Positions 1 to 7,839 of a stretch of 8,684 nt of DNA are shown piece after piece. The DNA lies in assembly GCA_947074265.1 (NCBI GenBank), contig CAMTPD010000033.1, positions 1 through 8,684 on the forward strand. Direction: 5' to 3'. Positions within the stretch are counted from its first letter, which is position 1. Every line of letters starts with the position of its first letter. This DNA is from an uncultured Porphyromonadaceae bacterium. Its GTDB lineage: Bacteria; Bacteroidota; Bacteroidia; Bacteroidales; CAMTPD01. The notes under the pieces were generated by a model that was given only the letters and a program-made list of their open reading frames with translations, did no database searches and was not told the DNA's origin. A program made the position numbers and the translations under genes.

Positions 1-49
1 ATCTACACCAGGACGTACACTCTTTCCCTACACGACGCTCTTCCGATCT
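1..49 (+). other. Untrimmed Illumina TruSeq adapter with i5 index (artefact)
   Basis: This is not biological sequence. Bases 1-8 (ATCTACAC) are the end of the Illumina P5 segment. Bases 9-16 (CAGGACGT) sit where the i5 index belongs and match, from memory, the TruSeq HT index D507. Bases 17-49 match the 33-base TruSeq read 1 primer site, ending in CTCTTCCGATCT. The joint with genomic DNA lies between 49 and 50, because the susD-like reading frame on the minus strand is intact down to base 50 and then continues into adapter. The contig end should be trimmed here. Confidence 0.98.
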
Positions 50-361
50 GAAGTTGGAGTTGTAACTTAACGTTGGACAGAAACGTTCACTCATGTAAAT
101 AGAGTTTCCACTTGTGATACTGTCTTGGCGGTTTAGTGTGCCACCTTGAAAACTTCCGCTTGTTGTAGGAAATAAAACATTAAATCCGGCACCAGGCAAG
201 AATGAATATATACCGTTGAGTGCAAGCTCAACGGTTTTTTGATTTGTGATTGCTCCGTCTAAGTCTGCGTCGTACGCAGGTGTCTTGTCTAGTACATCTA
301 CAAGCGAGCAGCTTGCTGTAAACAAGGCTATAAGGGATAATGTAATGTATTTTTTGATCAT
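50..361 (-). CDS. SusD/RagB-like outer-membrane lipoprotein, N-terminal fragment (cut by contig end)
   Basis: SusD-like proteins are surface lipoproteins that sit as a lid on the SusC channel and help capture glycans or other nutrients. Only the first 104 codons are present. The frame starts at ATG 359-361 and is open to base 50, where adapter begins. The start MIKKYITLSLIALFTASC is a lipoprotein signal peptide with the likely lipidated Cys at residue 18. Then come an Asp-rich segment (residues 22-35) and the motif ELALNGIYSFL (about 46-56), typical of the first helix of SusD proteins, which usually carry an ALNG.Y pattern. The gene begins 20 bases after the SusC stop in the same direction, the usual SusC-SusD order, so the two are surely one operon. 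The family is normally about 500-650 residues, so four fifths or more is missing. The substrate cannot be judged. Family assignment is firm; truncation is by assembly, not mutation. Confidence 0.9.
212..240 (+). terminator. Terminator-shaped hairpin inside the susD-like gene, antisense orientation
   Basis: Bases 212-220 (ACCGTTGAG) pair perfectly with 227-235 (CTCAACGGT) across a six-base loop, and on the plus strand the stem runs straight into six T (235-240). This is the form of a Rho-independent terminator for transcripts running opposite to the susD-like gene. In the sense direction the same stem falls in codons about 43-50 and is not followed by T residues, so it would not stop the gene's own mRNA. 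It may simply be a coding coincidence; no antisense transcript is shown by the sequence. Confidence 0.35.
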
Positions 362-381
362 GACTTTCTAAGTTTATGCGC

Positions 382-3300
382 TTATAGATTAAGTTTCAAA
401 CCTATAGAGAATGAGCGGATACCCGGATAAGCTGACTCGTAGTTGCCACCGTAGTTACCGTTGTTTACCGTTGCCGGATCTGTGCCCGGGTATTTGGTAA
501 TCGTAAATAGATTAGAGCCCGATACGAATACTTGCGTATTGATTCCTGCAAATTTAGGAATGTCATAAGCAAGACGTAGTTCTTGTAAACGGAAGTATGA
601 TGCATTGTGCAATTCGATACCTGAAGAGCGTGGAACGCCATCTTCTAAGTAAAGAGCCGGATATTTAGCGTCTTTATTGTCATCAGACCAACGATCGTTC
701 AAGCCGAAATCGATAAGACCGGTAAGTTGTGATGGCATGTTTTGCAATGTTTTGCTGTATGACTTCAAACCACCGATTTGGAAACCGAAGGATGCAAAGG
801 CTGTGAAGCGTTTGTATTGGAAGTTTGACGAAAGACCACCGAATACTTTCGGATCCGGAGAACCTACAATCATACGGTCTTTGTTGTCAATTTTACCATC
901 TTCATTTGTATCGCGGTACTCAAGCATACCCGGACGCAATTTGTTTCCGTCGTAGTAGCTTTGACCTTTCGATTTAGCATATTCGTTTAGTTCGTTTACA
1001 CGATCTTGGGTTTGGATAATACCGTTGTGTTCCCATCCGAAGAAAGAACCCATTGGATAGCCTTGAGCCAATACTTGTGATCCGCTACCGTGGATGTTGA
1101 TACCCATGCCGTTTTCTACAGCTCCTTCAGATACAAGATAAGTTACTTTATTCTTGTTGTGTGCAAGGTTGAGTGTTGCCGACCAGTTGATATCTTGGTT
1201 TTGAATAAGTACACCTGTGAAAGTGAATTCAAGACCTTTGTTTTGTACAGAACCTACGTTGCGATTCATAGAACCTCCGGCTGTACTTGATGGGAATTGG
1301 AATGCCCAGATCAGGTCATTTGTGTTTTTGATGTAGCCACCAATAGTACCACGAAAACGTTGATCTAAGATCGCAAAGTCAAGACCGAAGTCGTATTGTG
1401 TTGATTTTTCCCAACGAATTTCTCTATTACCGATTTGACTGTGAATAAGCGCCGGAAGGTCCATGTAGCTGCTTGATGAATACAAGTCACGGTTTGAGAA
1501 GCTTGATAAGTTTTGTGTACCTGTGGTACCGGCACTTACCTTAACCTTAAGGTCGTCGATGAATGTGACGTTTTTCATGAAATCTTCTTGAGAAATACGC
1601 CATGCAACGGCTCCTGAAGGGAAGAATCCATAACGGTTTTTTGCTCCAAACATTGACGATCCGTCGTAACGTCCCGTGAATGTGAACAAATATTTGTCAT
1701 CAAATTTGTAGTTTGCTCTTACGAAAGAAGAAAGCAAACCGCGAGAGTTGTATCCGTTTGATACATTTTTAGCAGAGATTTCACTCGCACTACCAATGTT
1801 TGTATAGATCTCATCCAGCGCATAGTTTGATCCGCTGATTGAAGTACTTTTACCTTCGAAGCTTTCGAACGAAATACCTCCAACAGCATCAATAGCATGA
1901 CGATCGTTGAACTTAACATTGTAAGTAAGAACGTTGTCGAATACTGTTTTATATGCTTTGTAGTTGTATTCAGATCCGCTTGCTTTTTTATTGTTTGAAA
2001 GAAAACTTGGAGAGAATGTTTCTTTAAAGTTGAAATCTTGAGAGATCGAAAGTGAAGACTTGAATTTAAGTCCTTTATAGATGTCTACTTCACCCCAGAT
2101 TGTTCCTAAAAAGCGATAGGCATTTGAATTGTCTTTCTTGTGAGTATTGGCAACAGGGTTTGCACTGTTGTTGATCATCAAATAATCTCCGTTCTCGTCG
2201 TAAATATCAATATCGGGACGGTATCCTTGTGCAGAGAACATAGAGGTTCCAGACTTGTTAGTATCCGTGTAACCAACCAACATATTTGTTCCGAAACGAA
2301 GTATTGGTAAAACGTCTACATCAAGATTAACACGTCCGTTGTAACGTTTCAAATCATCTCCTAATACCATACCTTTTTGGTCTAGCATCGAAAGTGAAAC
2401 GAAGTATCTGTTTTGGTCTGTTCCACCGCTGATAGATGCATCAACACTATGGCGCCAAGCTGGTTGTTTTACTTCGTCGAACCAATTTGTGTTGCCCGTA
2501 CCAAGATAGTCGCTTCCTTCACGAAGGATGTCTAGTGCCGTCGTGTTAGATGGATCGTAAACCAATGTTTCTCTCGCAAATTGACGAACTTTATCACGCC
2601 ATTCATCTCCATAAAGGATTTTGAAGTTTTTGATTTGTGTGTCGATCGTAGAGCTATAGTTTAAATTAAATGTTGGCTTTTTGCCAGACTTACCTTTACG
2701 TGTGGTTACAATAACAACCCCATTTGCTGCTCGAGAACCGTAGATAGCAGCAGCAGATGCGTCTTTTAATACGTCCATCGATTGGATATCACTAGGAGCG
2801 ATTGCATCTAATGCAGTAGGATCATCAACCGGTACGCCATCGATAACGTAAAGAGGTTCGTTTGAGCCTGTTAGAGATGTTGCTCCACGTACACGTACAC
2901 GTACAGTTTCACCAGGTTTACCTGTGTTTTGAGCAACCAATACTCCGGATGCAAGGTTTTGCATCAATGAGGCTACGTTTGTTGTATTTAGATTTTGGAT
3001 GTCTTTAGCAGAAATGCTAGATACAGATCCTGTGATGTCTTTAGCTCTAGATGTACCATAACCTACAACAACAACTTCATTAAGAGCTTGTGTATCTTCT
3101 AATAAAGTAATGTTGATTTTTGTTTGTGAGCCAACTGTAACTTCCTGTGATGTGAAACCGATGTATTTAAACTCAAGAACAGAGCTTTTAGACGGAACAT
3201 CGATTGTAAAATTACCATCAAGGTCTGAGATTGTACCAGTAGTAGTGCCTTTTACAACAATATTAACTCCAAGAAGAGGAGATGAAGTGTTGTCAATAAC

Positions 3301-3432
3301 TGTACCACTTACTTTAATAGATTTGTTTTGTTGAGAGTTCGCTTGCGCGCTCGCAATGTTGAGCACAAAGAACAAAATCCACCCAAGACTCATAACTGAA
3401 GCCTTAGATAACTTAGGAATCTTTAAGTTCAT
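382..3432 (-). CDS. SusC/RagA-type TonB-linked outer-membrane receptor
   Basis: This is an outer-membrane beta-barrel that imports nutrients (often oligosaccharides) using energy from TonB-ExbBD, working with the SusD-like lipoprotein encoded next. It has 1016 residues, a normal length. In order: signal peptide (1 to about 31, hydrophobic core SLGWILFFVLNIASA); carboxypeptidase-regulatory-like beta domain (about 38-112, with ISDLDGNFTIDVP); TonB-box-like NEVVVVGYG (118-126); plug domain (about 127-247) with PLYVIDGVPVDD (193-204) and the family signature MDVLKDASAAAIYGSRAANG (219-238); then the barrel, ending in an aromatic/Leu-rich last strand SFSIGLKLNL. A Ca-binding-like loop DTNEDGKID lies at 841-849. 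There is no N-terminal STN domain, so direct signalling to an anti-sigma factor is unlikely. The start at 3432 gives a full signal peptide and is preceded by A/T-rich sequence. It is first in its operon, 20 bases before the susD-like gene. The substrate is unknown. Confidence 0.97.
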   Translation of the reverse strand: MNLKIPKLSKASVMSLGWILFFVLNIASAQANSQQNKSIKVSGTVIDNTSSPLLGVNIVVKGTTTGTISDLDGNFTIDVPSKSSVLEFKYIGFTSQEVTVGSQTKINITLLEDTQALNEVVVVGYGTSRAKDITGSVSSISAKDIQNLNTTNVASLMQNLASGVLVAQNTGKPGETVRVRVRGATSLTGSNEPLYVIDGVPVDDPTALDAIAPSDIQSMDVLKDASAAAIYGSRAANGVVIVTTRKGKSGKKPTFNLNYSSTIDTQIKNFKILYGDEWRDKVRQFARETLVYDPSNTTALDILREGSDYLGTGNTNWFDEVKQPAWRHSVDASISGGTDQNRYFVSLSMLDQKGMVLGDDLKRYNGRVNLDVDVLPILRFGTNMLVGYTDTNKSGTSMFSAQGYRPDIDIYDENGDYLMINNSANPVANTHKKDNSNAYRFLGTIWGEVDIYKGLKFKSSLSISQDFNFKETFSPSFLSNNKKASGSEYNYKAYKTVFDNVLTYNVKFNDRHAIDAVGGISFESFEGKSTSISGSNYALDEIYTNIGSASEISAKNVSNGYNSRGLLSSFVRANYKFDDKYLFTFTGRYDGSSMFGAKNRYGFFPSGAVAWRISQEDFMKNVTFIDDLKVKVSAGTTGTQNLSSFSNRDLYSSSSYMDLPALIHSQIGNREIRWEKSTQYDFGLDFAILDQRFRGTIGGYIKNTNDLIWAFQFPSSTAGGSMNRNVGSVQNKGLEFTFTGVLIQNQDINWSATLNLAHNKNKVTYLVSEGAVENGMGINIHGSGSQVLAQGYPMGSFFGWEHNGIIQTQDRVNELNEYAKSKGQSYYDGNKLRPGMLEYRDTNEDGKIDNKDRMIVGSPDPKVFGGLSSNFQYKRFTAFASFGFQIGGLKSYSKTLQNMPSQLTGLIDFGLNDRWSDDNKDAKYPALYLEDGVPRSSGIELHNASYFRLQELRLAYDIPKFAGINTQVFVSGSNLFTITKYPGTDPATVNNGNYGGNYESAYPGIRSFSIGLKLNL

Positions 3433-3536
3433 GTTTTATTATTAATTTATAGTTCTGACGTAAAATAAAAGTGAGCCAAGGGTTGATTTATTTCTGGAAA
3501 TCTATCAAAATGATATTATTCTGTATAAATATTGGG

Positions 3537-3580
3537 CGATATTTCATTATCAACAATGGAATATCGTCTCGAATAGACGA
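3537..3580 (-). other. Overlapping hairpins in the presumed susC leader
   Basis: TCGTCT (3564-3569) pairs with AGACGA (3575-3580) over a five-base loop. CGATATT (3537-3543) pairs with AATATCG (3560-3566) over a 16-base loop. The two stems share bases 3564-3566, so they cannot both form fully. If transcription starts from the -7 element at 3646-3653, both lie inside a leader of roughly 200 bases. They could be alternative folds controlling the operon, or chance in A/T-rich DNA. Confidence 0.3.
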
Positions 3581-3645
3581 CTACACTATTAAATTATTGT
3601 TTTTCTAATTGTTATTGTCTTATTTTGGCGTTTCTTAAGACACCG

Positions 3646-3653
3646 CAAATATA
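3646..3653 (-). promoter_or_regulatory. Candidate -7 promoter element for the susC-like operon
   Basis: Read on the minus strand this is TATATTTG followed by CGG, an exact match to the Bacteroidota -7 consensus TAnnTTTG and to its common extension with C after the G. No TTTG is seen at the usual -33 distance, around 3672. Transcription would begin near 3640, leaving a leader of about 205 bases before the SusC start. Confidence 0.5.
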
Positions 3654-3724
3654 ACAAATTGTTTACATATATCTACACTTTAATTATGAATAGTAATATT
3701 TGTTTCGTTTAAAATAGATAATTG

Positions 3725-3783
3725 CTGTATGATCATGCAGTATGCGTCGTATGTATGGCATGGATAAACATGCGTTGTTTATC
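3725..3783. repeat. Cluster of inverted repeats between susC and valS promoters
   Basis: Three dyads are packed in 59 bases. CTGTATGATCATGCAG (3725-3740) is a 16-base palindrome with one mismatched pair. GCATG (3758-3762) pairs with CATGC (3769-3773). GATAAAC (3763-3769) pairs perfectly with GTTTATC (3777-3783) over seven bases. The last two overlap. The cluster lies upstream of both predicted transcription starts, so as DNA it could hold operator sites; no known operator consensus is recognised. Confidence 0.35.
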
Positions 3784-3837
3784 GTGAATAAATATATATT
3801 TAGAAAAGTACGCTATATGCATCTCAAGAATAATTCC

Positions 3838-3845
3838 TATTTTTG
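3838..3845 (+). promoter_or_regulatory. Candidate -7 promoter element for valS
   Basis: TATTTTTG followed by C matches the Bacteroidota -7 consensus TAnnTTTG exactly. No TTTG is present 19-21 bases upstream. Transcription would start near 3851, giving a leader of about 80 bases before the valS ATG. Confidence 0.5.
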
Positions 3846-3929
3846 CAAAATTGAACTTCATAGCGCCTATTCTCAAGTAGATATGGTGTGACGTAAAGTG
3901 CAGACAGATAAATAATAATATAATTCAAA

Positions 3930-6560
3930 ATGGAAATCGCTAGCAAGTACAATCCGGCTGATGTTGAAGGCAAATGGTATCAATATTGGTTAGATAATGG
4001 TTTTTTTAAGTCGAAACCAGATGGCAGAGAACCTTACACTATTGTAATTCCTCCACCGAATGTAACAGGTGTTCTTCACATGGGACACATGTTGAACAAT
4101 ACAATTCAGGATATCTTGATTCGCCGTGCGCGTATGTTGGGTAAGAATGCATGTTGGGTACCAGGAACCGACCATGCTTCAATTGCAACAGAAGCAAAGG
4201 TGGTAAACAAACTAGCTCAAGAAGGAATTAAAAAGACTGATCTTTCTCGCGAAGAGTTTCTTGGACATGCTTGGGATTGGACACATAAACATGGCGGTAT
4301 CATTCTTGAGCAATTGAAGAAATTAGGAGCTTCTTGTGACTGGGATCGTACTTGTTTTACGATGGACGAAGAGCGTTCGCAAAGCGTATTTGAAGTTTTT
4401 GTTGACTTATTCAATAAAGGACTTATTTACCGTGGTGTGCGTATGGTAAACTGGGATCCGGTTGCTAAAACGGCTCTTTCCGATGAAGAAGTTATCTACA
4501 AAGAAGTAAATAGTAAACTATTCTACCTTCGTTATAAAATCGAAGGAGAAGATGATAAATATATTGTTGTTGCAACAACTCGTCCTGAAACGATTTTAGG
4601 AGATACGGCAGTTTGTGTAAATCCAAATGACGAACGTTTTGCTTTCTTAAAAGGTAAGCGTGTGATTGTGCCGATTATCAACCGTCCGGTTCCTATTATT
4701 ATGGATGAATATGTTGATATGGAATTTGGTACCGGTTGTTTGAAAGTAACTCCTGCACACGATGTGAATGACTACATGTTGGGTGAGAAGTTTAATCTTG
4801 AAACAATTGATATCTTCAATGACAATGGCACATTGAATGAGCATGGTCAAATGTATGCGGGAATGGATCGTTTTGCGGTACGTGATCAAATTGAAAAAGA
4901 TTTGGCTGCAGCAGACTTGCTTGAGAAAGTAGAGCCATATACCAATAAAGTAGGTTTTTCAGAACGTACAGATGCGGTTATTGAGCCTAAACTATCGATG
5001 CAGTGGTTCCTTAAAATGGAAGGTCTTGCAAAACCTGCACTAGAGGCAGTAATGGAAGATGTTATTAAACTGCATCCTGCGAAATTTAAAAACACTTACC
5101 GTCACTGGATGGAGAATGTAAAAGACTGGTGTATTTCACGTCAGTTGTGGTGGGGACACAGAATTCCTGCTTATTTCCTTCCTCAAGGTGGCTATGTTGT
5201 AGCTACAACTCCAGAGCAAGCTTTGGAATTGGCTAAAGATAAAACAGGTAACAATGATATGGTATTAGCAGATCTTCGTCAGGATGAAGACTGTCTTGAT
5301 ACTTGGTTCTCTTCTTGGTTGTGGCCAATCTCTGTATTTGGAGATGTAATGGACAAGAACAACGAAGAATTGAACTACTACTATCCAACAAATGATCTTG
5401 TAACCGGTCCGGATATTTTGTTCTTCTGGGTGGCACGTATGATTATCGCAGGTTACGAATATCGTGGTGAAATGCCATTCAAAAACGTATATCTAACAGG
5501 TATCGTGCGCGACAAACAAGGTCGTAAGATGTCTAAATCATTAGGTAACTCTCCGGAACCTCTTGAATTGATCAAAAACTACGGAGCCGATGGCGTTCGT
5601 ATGGGCTTGATGATGGCAGCTCCTGCAGGTAACGACGTTTTGTATGACGATTCACTTTGTGAACAAGGTCGTAACTTTAACAATAAAGTTTGGAATGCTT
5701 TCCGTTTGGTTAAAGGATGGAATGTTGATGAAACAATTGCTCAACCGGAAGCAGCTGCTACAGCGATCAAATGGTTTGAATCGTTGTTGAGCAAAACAAT
5801 CAACGAAGTAAACGATTCATTTGATAAATACCGTATCTCTGAAGCGCTTCTTGCTGTTTACAAGTTATTCTGGGATGAGTTCTCATCTTGGTACCTTGAA
5901 ATGGTAAAACCAGGTTATCAACAACCGATTGACAAAGCAACTTACGAAGCAACTCTAGGTTTCTTTGATTCATTGTTGAGACTACTTCATCCGTTTATGC
6001 CATTTATTACGGAAGAATTGTGGCAGTTGATCTGTGATCGCAAAGAAGGTGAGTCAATTATGGTATCAATGATGCCGGATGCAAAACCAGTTGATGAATC
6101 TCTATTGGATCAATTCGAAGTAGTAAAAGAAATCATTGCGGGTATTCGTTCTATTCGTTTGCAAAAACAAATTGCAATCAAAGAAGAGCTTGTTCTTGAA
6201 GTGGTAGGCGACTATGATAATGCTTACGATGCTGTAATCACTAAGATGTGTAACTTGTCTGCTATTAATAAAGTAGAAGAAAAGTCGGCCGGTGCAGTTT
6301 CATTCCTAGTAAGAACAACAGAGTTTGCTGTACCTCTAGGCAATATGATCGATGTGGATGCAGAAATTGCGAAACTTGAAGAGGAGTTGAAATACAACGA
6401 AGGGTTCTTAAACTCAGTAATAAAGAAATTAAGCAACGAATCGTTTGTAGGTAAAGCTCCTGCAAAAGTAATCGAGATTGAGCGTAAGAAGCAAGCAGAT
6501 GCTGAAAGCAAAATCAAATCATTGCAAGAAAGTATTGCTACTTTGAAAAAGAATGCATAA
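3930..6560 (+). CDS. valS: Valyl-tRNA synthetase
   Basis: This enzyme charges tRNA-Val with valine using ATP in the cytoplasm, an essential step in translation. It has 876 residues, complete for the bacterial class Ia enzyme. The HIGH signature appears as HMGH at 50-53 within [13 protein letters not shown], and KMSKS is at 533-537. The CP1 editing domain that removes mischarged threonine is intact, with TTRPET at 216-221 and the HDVND motif at 277-281. Further family marks are [15 protein letters not shown] and [12 protein letters not shown] in the catalytic part, the anticodon-binding helical domain after about 600, and a C-terminal Lys/Glu-rich coiled-coil arm (about 810-876). The start is set by the conserved [16 protein letters not shown] beginning and an A/T-rich upstream stretch without Shine-Dalgarno. 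It is flanked by a divergent gene and its own terminator, so it is probably transcribed alone. I see no T-box leader, as expected outside Firmicutes. Confidence 0.99.
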   Translation: MEIASKYNPADVEGKWYQYWLDNGFFKSKPDGREPYTIVIPPPNVTGVLHMGHMLNNTIQDILIRRARMLGKNACWVPGTDHASIATEAKVVNKLAQEGIKKTDLSREEFLGHAWDWTHKHGGIILEQLKKLGASCDWDRTCFTMDEERSQSVFEVFVDLFNKGLIYRGVRMVNWDPVAKTALSDEEVIYKEVNSKLFYLRYKIEGEDDKYIVVATTRPETILGDTAVCVNPNDERFAFLKGKRVIVPIINRPVPIIMDEYVDMEFGTGCLKVTPAHDVNDYMLGEKFNLETIDIFNDNGTLNEHGQMYAGMDRFAVRDQIEKDLAAADLLEKVEPYTNKVGFSERTDAVIEPKLSMQWFLKMEGLAKPALEAVMEDVIKLHPAKFKNTYRHWMENVKDWCISRQLWWGHRIPAYFLPQGGYVVATTPEQALELAKDKTGNNDMVLADLRQDEDCLDTWFSSWLWPISVFGDVMDKNNEELNYYYPTNDLVTGPDILFFWVARMIIAGYEYRGEMPFKNVYLTGIVRDKQGRKMSKSLGNSPEPLELIKNYGADGVRMGLMMAAPAGNDVLYDDSLCEQGRNFNNKVWNAFRLVKGWNVDETIAQPEAAATAIKWFESLLSKTINEVNDSFDKYRISEALLAVYKLFWDEFSSWYLEMVKPGYQQPIDKATYEATLGFFDSLLRLLHPFMPFITEELWQLICDRKEGESIMVSMMPDAKPVDESLLDQFEVVKEIIAGIRSIRLQKQIAIKEELVLEVVGDYDNAYDAVITKMCNLSAINKVEEKSAGAVSFLVRTTEFAVPLGNMIDVDAEIAKLEEELKYNEGFLNSVIKKLSNESFVGKAPAKVIEIERKKQADAESKIKSLQESIATLKKNA

Positions 6561-6586
6561 TCCAAATCAGGATTAAAATATAGAAT

Positions 6587-6621
6587 AAAGGCTTCGGGTT
6601 AATATGCTCGAAGCCTTTTTT
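6587..6621 (+). terminator. Rho-independent terminator of valS
   Basis: AAAGGCTTCG (6587-6596) pairs perfectly with CGAAGCCTTT (6609-6618). The stem is extended inward by G-T and G-C pairs, leaving an eight-base loop. It ends in six T (6616-6621). It begins 26 bases after the valS stop, and the next gene has its own promoter signal. Confidence 0.9.
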
Positions 6622-6699
6622 ATTCTCTTTTTACGAGTCTTTAGGAGAAGTATTTTTATTTGAAATGTATAAAATAAAGTACAAACGTATTTCTTTTTA

Positions 6700-6707
6700 T
6701 ATATTTG
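6700..6707 (+). promoter_or_regulatory. Candidate -7 promoter element for the lipoprotein gene
   Basis: TATATTTG is an exact match to TAnnTTTG. No clear -33 TTTG lies at the right distance. Transcription would start near 6713, about 68 bases before the ATG at 6781. Together with the terminator just upstream, this marks a new transcription unit. Confidence 0.5.
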
Positions 6708-6713
6708 AGTTGT

Positions 6714-6739
6714 TCAATAAATAAGCAGACGTTTATTGA
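6714..6739 (+). repeat. Perfect 8-base inverted repeat at the predicted transcript start
   Basis: TCAATAAA (6714-6721) and TTTATTGA (6732-6739) are perfect reverse complements around a ten-base spacer. The repeat begins about seven bases after the -7 element, so it would form a stem-loop at the extreme 5' end of the mRNA, or act as a dyad operator overlapping the start point. No known regulator motif is recognised. Confidence 0.4.
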
Positions 6740-6780
6740 TGATTATCAGTTACATTTAAATGCTACTAAAATAATAAACC

Positions 6781-7839
6781 ATGAAAATATTGCAGAAAAT
6801 AATAATAGGTATCGGATGTGTATTTATGGCTAGTTGCGCTTCTTCGCGTAATTTAGTTATTGAGTATCAGCAACCGGCAGAAGTAACATTTCCCAAAAAT
6901 GTGACGCGAATATTAGTAATAAATAATACAGTACCTCAGAATTCTGCATTTGGTGTAAAACACACATTCAATGAAAATCCTATAGAGCCAATAACTGTGT
7001 CTGTAGATAGTGCAGCTTTTAATACCGTAAATTCATTGAGCTATGAACTTGATAAGAATAATTTTTTTACGAAAGTTGTAGTTCTAAGTGAATCGTTGAG
7101 AGACGATGATAAATTTGAAGTGCCAAGTAGGTTAAACAATAATATCGTTAATGAATTGGCTTTACAAGCTGGCGCTGATGCTATAGTTTCTCTAGATCAT
7201 CAAATTTACAATACAGATATAGCTTTGATTGATAATAAAATCGGGTTAAGGAAAGGTAGTGTTAAAGTAAGAGGCTTTTGTTTGTTTAATATATATATAC
7301 CATTCAAAGATAAAACACACATGGCATCAATGCGTTATGTTGATAGTATAACATGGCATAATGATGATGTAAGCATGCGTAGAGGTGATGTTAGGGAGTT
7401 AGTTAATAGCGAATATGCAAGTACAGCTGTTTGTGCAACAGGAGCTATGATGGGAAATCGAATTGCCAAAAAGATTATACCTATTTGGATAGCTGAAAAC
7501 AGAAAGCTTTACTCTTCATATCAAACCGATTGGATGGCTGCTGATGCTAATTTGCGCAGAGATAAATGGGATGATGCAGTATTCGTGTGGGAGAAAATAT
7601 ATCATAAAACAGGTTCTCCTAAAAATAAAGCAAAAGCTGCGAATAATATAGCAGTAGCTTATGAATTAACTGATGATTACGAGCAAGCTCTTGATTGGAT
7701 AAATAAAGCACAGCAAGCATTGGTCGCTAAAGGACAAAACAATGAAACGACTTTGCAAAAAGAGCTTAGTATATATCGTAAAGCATTGGAAAAACGAATA
7801 GAACAGTCAAATGAATTAAATTTACAGCTGAGAGATTAA
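6781..7839 (+). CDS. Predicted lipoprotein with C-terminal TPR-like helices (DUF6340-like)
   Basis: The function is unknown. The first 19 residues form a lipoprotein signal peptide (MKILQKIIIGIGCVFMASC) with Cys19 as the likely lipidated residue, so the protein sits on a membrane facing the periplasm or outside. The body (about 30-240) begins with a PAEVTFPKNVTRILVINNTVP segment and contains QAGADAIVSLDHQIY. This resembles, from memory, the Bacteroidota lipoproteins grouped as DUF6340; I could not check this. Residues about 258-312 look like TPR helices (WDDAVFVWEKIY, then AKAANNIAVAYELTDDYEQALDWINKAQQAL), suggesting protein binding, and a helical tail follows. The start is fixed by the signal peptide and by A/T-rich upstream sequence (ATAATAAACC). 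It is followed after 95 bases by the acidic-protein gene, without a terminator between them. The lipoprotein call is firm; the family is moderately sure. Confidence 0.85.
   Translation: MKILQKIIIGIGCVFMASCASSRNLVIEYQQPAEVTFPKNVTRILVINNTVPQNSAFGVKHTFNENPIEPITVSVDSAAFNTVNSLSYELDKNNFFTKVVVLSESLRDDDKFEVPSRLNNNIVNELALQAGADAIVSLDHQIYNTDIALIDNKIGLRKGSVKVRGFCLFNIYIPFKDKTHMASMRYVDSITWHNDDVSMRRGDVRELVNSEYASTAVCATGAMMGNRIAKKIIPIWIAENRKLYSSYQTDWMAADANLRRDKWDDAVFVWEKIYHKTGSPKNKAKAANNIAVAYELTDDYEQALDWINKAQQALVAKGQNNETTLQKELSIYRKALEKRIEQSNELNLQLRD

Larger units (their letters stand above)
3433..3929. other. 497-base A/T-rich divergent intergenic region
   Basis: This lies between the divergent SusC-like gene and valS. 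It holds one exact TAnnTTTG element per direction: 3646-3653 on the minus strand and 3838-3845 on the plus strand. There are two groups of inverted repeats, one in the presumed susC leader (3537-3580) and one upstream of the valS promoter (3725-3783). A small odd palindrome AACAAATTGTT (3653-3663) abuts the susC -7 element. A 49-codon open frame (3742-3891, plus) is present but has no support as a gene. I see no tRNA, no T-box-like specifier structure and no regulator gene. Confidence 0.7.

Noticed and set aside
677..955. 92-codon open frame on the plus strand
   Set aside because: It lies wholly antisense to the well-supported SusC-like gene and shows no recognisable domain or start signal. 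The other frames opposite SusC and valS were dismissed for the same reason.
3654..3929. T-box or other amino-acid-sensing riboswitch upstream of valS
   Set aside because: No T-box consensus, specifier loop or terminator/antiterminator pair is visible, and such leaders are not typical of Bacteroidota.
6224..6565. 113-codon open frame on the minus strand over the end of valS
   Set aside because: It is antisense to the conserved C-terminal arm of valyl-tRNA synthetase and starts within the valS 3' end. Its hydrophobic look follows from the charged coiled coil coded on the other strand.
6682..6689. TACGTTTG on the minus strand, an exact TAnnTTTG match, identical to the element at 7895-7902 within a shared nine-base ACAAACGTA/TACGTTTGT
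   Set aside because: It would drive transcription towards the valS terminator with no gene to serve. One or so chance matches are expected in about 1 kb of A/T-rich intergenic DNA on two strands, which also tempers confidence in the other promoter calls.
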